Shown here piece after piece: positions 35,180 through 41,867 of a DNA stretch of 41,867 nt. The stretch comes from Candidatus Poribacteria bacterium (GTDB taxonomy: Bacteria > Poribacteria > WGA-4E > WGA-3G): positions 1 through 41,867 of the forward strand of contig JAJDXV010000035.1 of NCBI GenBank assembly GCA_022823085.1. The letters are read 5' to 3'. Numbering within the stretch: the first letter of the stretch is position 1; each line of letters begins with the position of its first letter. A model generated the notes under the pieces. The model was not told the origin of the DNA. It saw only the letters and a program-made list of their open reading frames with translations, and did not search any database. Both the position numbers and the translations under genes were made by a program.

Positions 35180-35209
35180 ATGATAACATTAAGAAAAGAG
35201 TTGCGTCAA
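35180..35209 (-). promoter_or_regulatory. candidate promoter for the XRE/DUF4411 operon
   Basis: On the minus strand TTGACG (35209-35204), an 18-base spacer and TATCAT (35185-35180). A second perfect TATAAT lies nearer the gene (35144-35139) without a good -35, so two start sites are possible. Confidence 0.45.
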
Positions 35210-35248
35210 ATGTGCAGTCAATCTTATTTTTTCACTGCGCTATCCTAA

Positions 35249-36058
35249 TCACGTCAACGTCACGCTATCCTGTTTGACAAGTTCCTTCACTTCCCATTCC
35301 GAACCGTAAGCCGACAACGCTTTCGTCTCTGGGGAGAGGCGTTCCATCACTTCTGGTGGAAAGGCTTCTCGGACACCGCGCTCGTCCTGAAAAAACTGTG
35401 TCTTATACCGCAGAATCAAGAACCGTCGATCGCGATCCTCTGGTTTCCACACCAGCACACCGTGTGTCAGCATCTCGGTAATAATCACAACATCTCCGGC
35501 TTTCGGCGTTACATTGACGAGCGCGGGATGGAGTGGCGCATCAAGATTATCGGGTTCAGGGAAAAACAGGTGATCAGGACGTTTAAACTCGCTTTTATGG
35601 GATCCGGGTAAAACAATCAAACCACCATCCCCCGGATAGACATCCGTGAAATAGAAGAACACAACGATATCGTTCGTGAAGATACGATCATTTTTGACCT
35701 CATACCGTCGCGTCCAACGGAAGCCTTCCCTTGCACAATGCAGCGGTGTCATCTCCTTACGTTCGTGTGTATTCACAACAAGCGACCCGCGATTGAAACG
35801 CGGTTTGTTGAACGTCAGTTCCTTGATGATCGGCCACGTGACAGGATGCAACGTCAACGCCTCAAGCGACTTATCTGCCGAAAACCCGTTTGAAAAACCT
35901 TCACCACCGCCACTAATTCCGGGGGGCAATTCATCTGGCGATGCTTGGACAAGCCGTTCAATGGCTGCCTGCGCGTTACTAAGTTCTTCCGGTGCGAGAA
36001 CGTTCTCTAAATGCAAATAGCCGCGCAGATCAAAGAGATATTTCTGTTTTGGTGTCAT
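35249..36058 (-). CDS. phytanoyl-CoA dioxygenase (PhyH) family protein
   Basis: A 269-residue PhyH-type protein, full length for the family, starting MTPKQKYLFDLRGYLHLENVL. The core contains PLHCAREGF, FTDVYPGDGGLIVLPGSHKSEF (about 137-158), a distal histidine in MLTHGVLVW (H199) and candidate 2-oxoglutarate arginine R212. The first metal motif is H107-C-A109, lacking the aspartate of HxD, as in the protein at 3753-4553. The ATG at 36058 has GAGGA six bases upstream; the ATG two codons earlier would sit directly on that site and is unlikely. The gene is alone, between the toxin-antitoxin operon and the helicase gene. Confidence 0.85.
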   Translation of the reverse strand: MTPKQKYLFDLRGYLHLENVLAPEELSNAQAAIERLVQASPDELPPGISGGGEGFSNGFSADKSLEALTLHPVTWPIIKELTFNKPRFNRGSLVVNTHERKEMTPLHCAREGFRWTRRYEVKNDRIFTNDIVVFFYFTDVYPGDGGLIVLPGSHKSEFKRPDHLFFPEPDNLDAPLHPALVNVTPKAGDVVIITEMLTHGVLVWKPEDRDRRFLILRYKTQFFQDERGVREAFPPEVMERLSPETKALSAYGSEWEVKELVKQDSVTLT

Positions 36059-36201
36059 GTCCATTCCTCAAGCAGAATAGAGGTGTCGTTTGCTTACGAG
36101 ATATAATATAAAGAATTGCTTTAAATTTCAAGGTAATTTACAATGTTAAACGTGTCTGAATCAAAACTGGACTAAGGGAGTTATGTAAGGGACAAATACG
36201 T

Positions 36202-39200
36202 ATGAATATAAAAAGTGGGGACACTATAAAGTCTGACCGATGGCCCGAGCCCGTAAAAATAGACCTTCTAAAAGAGATCGGGGAGTATGTTCAATTGGTT
36301 GGGTCAACTATCGATTCGCGAACACATATCGACCAACTTCTTCATAAAGACGAAGTGAATGCATTAGAATCGCTAAAACTCACACCGAACTTCACGGCAG
36401 AGGCACGCCACGTTTTTCTCGCCCTTGAGGCACTACGGTACCGATACGCTGCGCTCTATGATTCGCTTTTTGCTGTAAATGCTTCTAAAGTAGATCCATT
36501 GCCACATCAAATAGATGCCGTCTACGGACATGTTCTCAAATTACCGCGAATCCGTTTCCTTATTGCAGATGATCCGGGTGCGGGGAAAACAATCATGGCG
36601 GGACTTATCATCAAAGAACTGAAACTCCGCCATCTCATTAACCGAGTCCTCATCGTTGTCCCTGGACATCTCAAGGATCAGTGGCGGAGGGAACTGAAAG
36701 AGCGGTTTGAGGAAAGTTTTCTTATAATGGATCGGGCGGTTCTCTCAGCGCAACCGGGTGAAAACGTTTGGACACGCGAACCACATTTAATTACGTCCGT
36801 TGATTTTGCCAAACGAGATGATATTAAAGCCTTGATTGAATCATCTCAGTGGGATCTGGTCATCGTGGATGAAGCACACAAGATGGCGGCTTATCAGTAC
36901 GGAAATAAACTCAAAAAAACCAGCCGGTATCAATTAGGCGAGACGCTTTCCAGGATTTCAACCCATCTGCTGTTTCTTACTGCCACACCACACAAAGGCG
37001 ATCCCGAGAATTTCAGATTATTCTTAGACCTTCTTGAACCAGGTTTTTTTGCAACAAGTCAGATGCTGAGTGAATCTATTACAGCAAGAGATAATCCGCT
37101 TTTTCTCCGACGGGTCAAAGAAGATTTGAAGGATTTTGAAGGAAAACCGTTGTTTCTCCCTCGACACGTTGATACACTCTCATTTGATCTCGGTGTTGAC
37201 TCACCAAAAGAGAAAGAGCTCTACAACGAACTCTCTGATTATGTCAATACCCAGTACAATAAGGCTTTGACAAAAGATAAAAAGAATAATGTAGCGTTCG
37301 CGCTTGTAATTTTACAGAGGCGGTTGGCATCCAGCACTTATGCGTTACGCAACTCACTTATGCGTCGAAAAGCCCGTCTTCAGGAATTGTTAGAGGGTGT
37401 GGTAGAAAGGAAGACTTCTATTGGCACGATTGATTTTGAAACAATTGATGATTTGAGTGAAGAGGATAGATGGAAAGAAGAAGAAATTTGGGAAACACTT
37501 TCCGTGGCAGAGAATCGGGAAGAACTCAGACGTGAAATCGAAACCCTTGAAGCACTCTCAGAAGCAGCACAGGAGATTATTACAAGCGAAGTCGAAATTA
37601 AGGTGCGCGAGTTGAGAAAAACGCTTGACGATCTCGAGGCCGATTTCTCTGGGGAAAAAATTCTCATTTTCACGGAATCTCGGGATACGTTGTCATACCT
37701 TCAGGAGAAAATGGAGAACTGGGGTTATACCGTCACGGTCATTCACGGTGGCATGAAACTTGAGGAACGGATTGCAGCTGAAAATGAATTCAAAAATCGA
37801 ACGCGGATTCTAATCGCTACCGAAGCCGCTGGCGAAGGAATTAACCTTCAGTTCTGCCACCTTATGATCAATTATGACTTACCTTGGAATCCAAATCGCC
37901 TTGAGCAACGGATGGGACGTATCCATCGGTATGGACAAACTAAAGAGTGTTTCGTGGTAAACCTTGTGGCCGAAGACACACGCGAAGGGATGGTATTGAC
38001 TGCCCTTTTCGAGAAGATTAGAGAGATCCAAACCGCTTTGGGTAGCGATAAGGTTTTTGATGTCCTGAACGAAGTACTCTACGGTGTGAATCTCTCTCAA
38101 CTTTTATTGCAAGCAGCAGCTTCTGCAAAAGGAATTGATGAAATTCTGTCAGAAATTGACATTGAGGTAGATGAGGCGTACATTGCCCAAGTCAAAGAGA
38201 ACTTGGCGGAAAGCCTCGCAACCCATTATATTGATTACACCCGCATTCGCGAAATGGCGGAGCGCGCCCGCGAACAGCGACTCATCCCAGAATATACCGA
38301 AGCCTTTTTCCGAAAAGCCTTTGCTGAGCTCAAAGGTAGATTGCATGACCGTAGAGATAAGTTTCTTACGATTGAAAGGATCCCAACCCAGATCCGACGA
38401 ATTGCTGAAGTGGTGGAATTTAAACGGAAACACGGTTCTATATTGAGAACCTATCCGAAAGCCACTTTCGACAAAGAACTTGCCTTTAAAAACCCCGATG
38501 TGGAATTCATCTCTTTTGGTCACCCGCTATTTGAAGCTGTTCTCCAATGGGTTGAAGACAAACTCTTCCATTATCTGAAACAGGGGGCAGTCTTTGAAGA
38601 CCCGGATGGAAAAATGGATGGTGTGATTCTGTTCTATGAGGGTGAGATCCGCGACGGTTTAGGTCAGATTGCTGGCGTGCGTCTGTTTGCCTTCTACGTG
38701 CAACCTGACACAGGAACAGTTGAACCCATAGATCCGAAGATAATCTGGGACATAGCAGAAAGCACACAGCAAGTCCCATCAGAGGATATTGAAACCTTGA
38801 AAGGACTTGTCATGGCAAAATTGATGCCTGGACTTGAAGGTTACAAGGCTGAACTTGAGGTTGAACGCAAACGGCAGACAAAAATTAAAGAGAAATACGG
38901 GCGCACTTCGCTTGAGCATCTCTGCCTCGAGCTGGATGGCGATCTAATTCATCTCTATACCCGCCGAGATGCAGGCGACAAGGTTGACCGGACTATACGT
39001 AAAAAAGAGGAACAAAAACAGGGTTATGAGGATGCTTTTAAAAAATTGGAGGAAACTATCGCCCAAGAACGTCTGCTCACAATGAGTACCCCCAATTTTG
39101 TTTGTGCAATTCGGATAATTCCGAGTTCAATTACCAACGCAGCAATGAAAAGCAGCTCACAGATAGAGCGGATCGGTATGGAAGTAACAATGCGTCACGA

Positions 39201-39552
39201 GTGTGAACACGGGCGCGTTCCTGAAGATGTCGCTGCTGAAAATCTCGGTTTTGATGTCCGTTCAACCGACTCGACAGGTGTCAAACGCTATATTGAAGTC
39301 AAAGCACGGGCTGGATATGGTTCGGTGGTTCTGACACAAAACGAGTGGTTCAAAGCACAGCAGTTTCAATCCGACTATTTCCTCTATGTTGTTCTCAATG
39401 CTGCAACCCAGAAGCCTGAACTCTATATCATTCAGAATCCAGCTGAACATACACAACCAGAGGAAAAGATTGAAGCAGTTCGGTATCAGATTTCTTTGAA
39501 TGAAATTCGCGAAAAAAGTGTAAAGTATTCTGGGGAAAGTAATATACTGTGA
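36202..39552 (+). CDS. SNF2/DEAD-type helicase with C-terminal DUF3883 ExK region
   Basis: A 1116-residue superfamily 2 helicase-like ATPase. It has LPHQIDAVYG and Walker A DDPGAGKTIMAG near residue 125, IVDEAHKMA near 222, and FLTATPHKGDPENF. The second RecA domain has ILIFTESRDTL, VIHGGMKLEER, ATEAAGEGINLQFC and QRMGRIHRYGQT. A long helical region follows, and the C-terminus (from about 985) is a DUF3883 domain: ERIGMEVTMRHECEHGRVPEDVA, GFDVRS and YIEVKAR, the last being a D-ExK pattern that could form a nuclease site. AAGGGA lies upstream of the ATG. The OLD-family gene follows after 58 bases. Such helicases occur in defence islands with DUF1156, DUF499 or DISARM-like genes; that role here is inference. 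Confidence 0.88.
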   Translation: MNIKSGDTIKSDRWPEPVKIDLLKEIGEYVQLVGSTIDSRTHIDQLLHKDEVNALESLKLTPNFTAEARHVFLALEALRYRYAALYDSLFAVNASKVDPLPHQIDAVYGHVLKLPRIRFLIADDPGAGKTIMAGLIIKELKLRHLINRVLIVVPGHLKDQWRRELKERFEESFLIMDRAVLSAQPGENVWTREPHLITSVDFAKRDDIKALIESSQWDLVIVDEAHKMAAYQYGNKLKKTSRYQLGETLSRISTHLLFLTATPHKGDPENFRLFLDLLEPGFFATSQMLSESITARDNPLFLRRVKEDLKDFEGKPLFLPRHVDTLSFDLGVDSPKEKELYNELSDYVNTQYNKALTKDKKNNVAFALVILQRRLASSTYALRNSLMRRKARLQELLEGVVERKTSIGTIDFETIDDLSEEDRWKEEEIWETLSVAENREELRREIETLEALSEAAQEIITSEVEIKVRELRKTLDDLEADFSGEKILIFTESRDTLSYLQEKMENWGYTVTVIHGGMKLEERIAAENEFKNRTRILIATEAAGEGINLQFCHLMINYDLPWNPNRLEQRMGRIHRYGQTKECFVVNLVAEDTREGMVLTALFEKIREIQTALGSDKVFDVLNEVLYGVNLSQLLLQAAASAKGIDEILSEIDIEVDEAYIAQVKENLAESLATHYIDYTRIREMAERAREQRLIPEYTEAFFRKAFAELKGRLHDRRDKFLTIERIPTQIRRIAEVVEFKRKHGSILRTYPKATFDKELAFKNPDVEFISFGHPLFEAVLQWVEDKLFHYLKQGAVFEDPDGKMDGVILFYEGEIRDGLGQIAGVRLFAFYVQPDTGTVEPIDPKIIWDIAESTQQVPSEDIETLKGLVMAKLMPGLEGYKAELEVERKRQTKIKEKYGRTSLEHLCLELDGDLIHLYTRRDAGDKVDRTIRKKEEQKQGYEDAFKKLEETIAQERLLTMSTPNFVCAIRIIPSSITNAAMKSSSQIERIGMEVTMRHECEHGRVPEDVAAENLGFDVRSTDSTGVKRYIEVKARAGYGSVVLTQNEWFKAQQFQSDYFLYVVLNAATQKPELYIIQNPAEHTQPEEKIEAVRYQISLNEIREKSVKYSGESNIL

Positions 39553-39610
39553 CATCATATAGGATGTGTCAAGACAATATCAATCAATTTAAGAGGTTTC
39601 GTACTTTACT

Positions 39611-41626
39611 ATGGACTTGATTTCTTTTCGTGTTACTATGTACAAAGGAATCCTTGACTCTGGGTGGGTCGAAGTGAATCCGCTAACAGTGCTTGTTGGT
39701 AAGAACGAGTCGGGTAAGACTTCCCTGCTAAAAGCACTTCATAAGCTCAATCCTTACACCCCCGATCCCTACATTATAGCAAGGGAATGGCCTCGTGCCC
39801 GCCTGCGAGAGCAGAGTGAACAACAAGTAATCTGTCGAGCAAAATTTCGACTTTCAGATCAAGAAAAATCTGAACTCACCCAGATTGCTGAGAACGCAAC
39901 ATTCCCAGATACCATCGAAGTGTCCCGGAATTATGCAGGAGACCTAAAGATAGACTTTGAGGAAGATATTTTCTCAAATAAGCGTCACCCGGACGATATT
40001 GATAACGCTTTCAATATCCTACCGCAACTTCAAGATGAGTTTGGAGATCCGTTCAAAAAATGTGTTGAGGAATGCATCAAAGAGGTAAAACTTTTGGCGC
40101 ATGAGGAGCGATTTTCTGAGTTAATGGAATTAGCACAAAAGCATGATCCTTTGTTACGGCAGGTACTATCATCATCGGAACCCCCGCAGCAAATTGAGAA
40201 CAACTTTATCAGTCAATACATTGCGGGTCTTGCGCAGCTTGTTCAGACACTTGAACCATTACCCTCTATTCAATCAAAAATTCATGAATATATTACTGAT
40301 CATTTGCCCACATTTATCTACATGGACGATTATAGAGCGTTTAGCGGCACTGCGCGACTTGATGAGATTAAATCTCATCAAGACAGCAATAGTTTGACAG
40401 AAGAAGATAAGACCTTTCTTACAATCCTTAACTTATCAGGACTTGACCTAAATAATTTGGTTCAGCTTGGACAGGGCGATGAAGAATCTGTTGAACAACG
40501 GCAACTTAATTTAGATGATGGTGCTGCTACTCTGACAAAGACAATCTCAAATCGGCTTCGCCAGCGTAATTATGCAGTTGAGTACCGAGCCGATGGTCAG
40601 CGTTTCTTTACTTTTGTAAAAGATGATCGCGATCCCGCGCTTATTCGATTGGAGGAAAGATCCAAAGGGTTTCAATGGTTTTTTGCCTTTGACCTCATGT
40701 TCATGCACGAAAGTGAGGAAACATTTGAGGGATGTGTGATTCTTTTGGATGAACCAGGGCTCCATCTTCATCCAGAAGCCCAGAAAGACCTTCTCCTGCG
40801 ACTTGAGGAATATGCAAAAGGGAACAAACTACTCTATACAACGCATCTTCCCTTTATGATTGATTTGAATCATCCAGAGCGAATTCGAGTCCTCAAGGAA
40901 ACAGAAGATGGCATCGTTGTTACAACTGACTTGATTGACGGTTCCCCAGAAGCAAAATTTGTTCTCCAGGCAGCACTCGGAATGGATGCCTCACATAGTC
41001 TTCTCATTGCTGACCGTAATCTTGTTGTAGAAGGCGTTCATGACTACTATATTCTGACAGGATTGTCAAATTGGTTGAAGCGAATTGGAGAAGAGGGTTT
41101 GCCAGAAGATGTCCGCGTCACACCAGGGACGAGTGCTTCTGAAGCTGTTCATGTTGCTACTTTTATGATTGGACAGCGTCTTAACGTGGTCGCTCTATTT
41201 GATTCGGATCAAGCTGGTCGGACTGCTCATGATAAACTTGTTAAGAGATGGCTTACACAGTACACGAATTCTCAGACTAAAGCCATTCTGTTAGGTGATG
41301 CTGTAGGGGCAGAGACCGACAATGATTTTGAACTTGAAGATCTTTTCACTGAAGACTTTATGAAAGAGATTGTTAAAGAAACTTACAGCAAAGAACTTAT
41401 GATTGCTGGTGTAGATGAAATTACGTTACCATGTCAAGGCGTGCTATGGAGCAGAATTGAGCACTCCTTGAAAGAAATCGGTATAAAGGCAAATAAGGGA
41501 TCAATAGCAAAACGACTGCGAAATAGGCTTAGCAATATGCAAGATGCCAGCGATTTACCCGATGAGACGAAGGAGAAGGCCATCAAACTTTTCCAAAAAA
41601 TTCGCGAGGCTTTTGGTGAAGCATAA
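39611..41626 (+). CDS. OLD-family ATP-dependent endonuclease (AAA plus TOPRIM)
   Basis: A 671-residue overcoming-lysogenisation-defect family protein. The ATPase half begins ISFRVTMYKGILDSGWVEV, with Walker A GKNESGKT at 30-37, a long helical insert, and the second half of the site in ILLDEPGLHLHPEAQKDLL and TTHLPFMIDL. The TOPRIM nuclease follows: NLVVEGVHDYYIL (catalytic glutamate near 474), ALFDSDQAGRTAHD (near 530, the DxD-like pair) and NDFELEDLF. The layout is that of GajA and other OLD nucleases. It is 58 bases downstream of the helicase gene in the same direction, probably one operon; an OLD nuclease beside a helicase recalls Gabija, but the helicase here is SNF2-type and not UvrD-type. 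Confidence 0.9.
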   Translation: MDLISFRVTMYKGILDSGWVEVNPLTVLVGKNESGKTSLLKALHKLNPYTPDPYIIAREWPRARLREQSEQQVICRAKFRLSDQEKSELTQIAENATFPDTIEVSRNYAGDLKIDFEEDIFSNKRHPDDIDNAFNILPQLQDEFGDPFKKCVEECIKEVKLLAHEERFSELMELAQKHDPLLRQVLSSSEPPQQIENNFISQYIAGLAQLVQTLEPLPSIQSKIHEYITDHLPTFIYMDDYRAFSGTARLDEIKSHQDSNSLTEEDKTFLTILNLSGLDLNNLVQLGQGDEESVEQRQLNLDDGAATLTKTISNRLRQRNYAVEYRADGQRFFTFVKDDRDPALIRLEERSKGFQWFFAFDLMFMHESEETFEGCVILLDEPGLHLHPEAQKDLLLRLEEYAKGNKLLYTTHLPFMIDLNHPERIRVLKETEDGIVVTTDLIDGSPEAKFVLQAALGMDASHSLLIADRNLVVEGVHDYYILTGLSNWLKRIGEEGLPEDVRVTPGTSASEAVHVATFMIGQRLNVVALFDSDQAGRTAHDKLVKRWLTQYTNSQTKAILLGDAVGAETDNDFELEDLFTEDFMKEIVKETYSKELMIAGVDEITLPCQGVLWSRIEHSLKEIGIKANKGSIAKRLRNRLSNMQDASDLPDETKEKAIKLFQKIREAFGEA

Positions 41627-41679
41627 ACCAGGTCTTGATAAAAACAGGCTTGGAATAACGCGCTTATCGGTTCGTAGTA

Positions 41680-41695
41680 GTGCGATTTATCGCAC
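41680..41695. repeat. small palindrome after the OLD gene
   Basis: GTGCGAT, TT, ATCGCAC form a 7-bp stem about 55 bases after the OLD stop codon. There is no following T-run, so it is more like a small repeat than a terminator. From here to the window end I see no supportable gene. Confidence 0.4.
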
Positions 41696-41867
41696 GTCAA
41701 GGATGCAACATTATATGCGTTCTCCGACGGGTGTGTAAAGTTTTTGGCAGCGTATTTATGCTGCGTTTGGCATAGTTTGTGTATCCCAATAAGTATCGGC
41801 TGCGTCATTCTTTTGCAAACATCGCCAAAAGAGTATGGCATTTATCCCGGGTGTGCTCCATCGCATG

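Noticed and set aside
36202..41626. Assignment as Gabija or as DISARM
   Set aside because: Gabija needs a UvrD-like helicase and DISARM needs DrmA/DrmB-type genes; neither is seen in the window, so only a candidate defence unit is reported.
41434..41841. Minus-strand frame of 135 codons at the right end
   Set aside because: Half of it is antisense to the OLD gene and the rest has no recognisable features; no ribosome site supports it.

Overview
This window looks like a chromosomal segment of an uncultured bacterium, most likely a member of Candidatus Poribacteria or a close relative in the PVC/FCB neighbourhood. That placement is an inference from gene content and has not been tested with a phylogeny. 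The supporting content is three phytanoyl-CoA-dioxygenase-like proteins, a CRTAC1/ASPIC-UnbV beta-propeller protein, a 14-repeat WD40 protein, a TIM-barrel sugar isomerase, a Gfo/Idh/MocA oxidoreductase, a bacterial microcompartment shell protein with its aldehyde dehydrogenase, and many small intergenic hairpin repeats. No rRNA, tRNA, CRISPR array or transposase gene was seen.

Layout. Positions 1-300 hold two tandem MITE-like elements; a third copy with a clear target-site duplication lies at 20491-20633. Next come a WD40 protein (422-2257), a second kind of MITE-like element (2420-2538), a BMP-family lipoprotein (2664-3698), and a minus-strand group of a PhyH-like protein, an SMC/OLD-like ATPase and a DUF1611 protein. 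A sugar isomerase/epimerase and an endonuclease-III-like glycosylase diverge at 8177/8217. Minus-strand ligA, a microcompartment aldehyde dehydrogenase and a BMC-H shell protein follow. Positions 13464-16363 hold a TCA-cycle pair: a divergent citrate synthase and an NADP-type isocitrate dehydrogenase. A 45-residue membrane peptide follows that is easy to miss.

Positions 16588-25416 are accessory in character. They hold a translationally coupled DUF3696 ATPase and PIN-like nuclease, a broken NIPSNAP remnant, a coupled minus-strand operon of unknown proteins that includes a membrane-anchored coiled coil, and a degraded type III-like restriction-modification locus. The mod gene of that locus has an in-frame TGA at codon 17, a target-recognition region of different base composition, a C15 homopolymer inside the coding region and a rearranged 3' end. 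Its res partner is cut off after the first helicase domain.

Positions 25519-33416 return to housekeeping and metabolic genes: mutS, mtaB, a Gfo/Idh/MocA oxidoreductase, a CRTAC1-like secreted protein and a PhyH-like protein. A toxin-antitoxin-like pair (DUF4411 PIN plus XRE/ImmA-IrrE) and a third PhyH-like protein follow. The window ends with a two-gene unit: an SNF2-type helicase carrying a C-terminal DUF3883 ExK region, and an OLD-family ATPase with a TOPRIM nuclease domain. I infer this to be part of an anti-phage defence locus continuing past the right edge.

The best candidates for undescribed systems are the DUF3696-PIN pair, the SNF2/DUF3883-OLD pair and the unknown operon at 18902-20424. 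The most unusual single gene is the mosaic, poly-C-containing mod gene.
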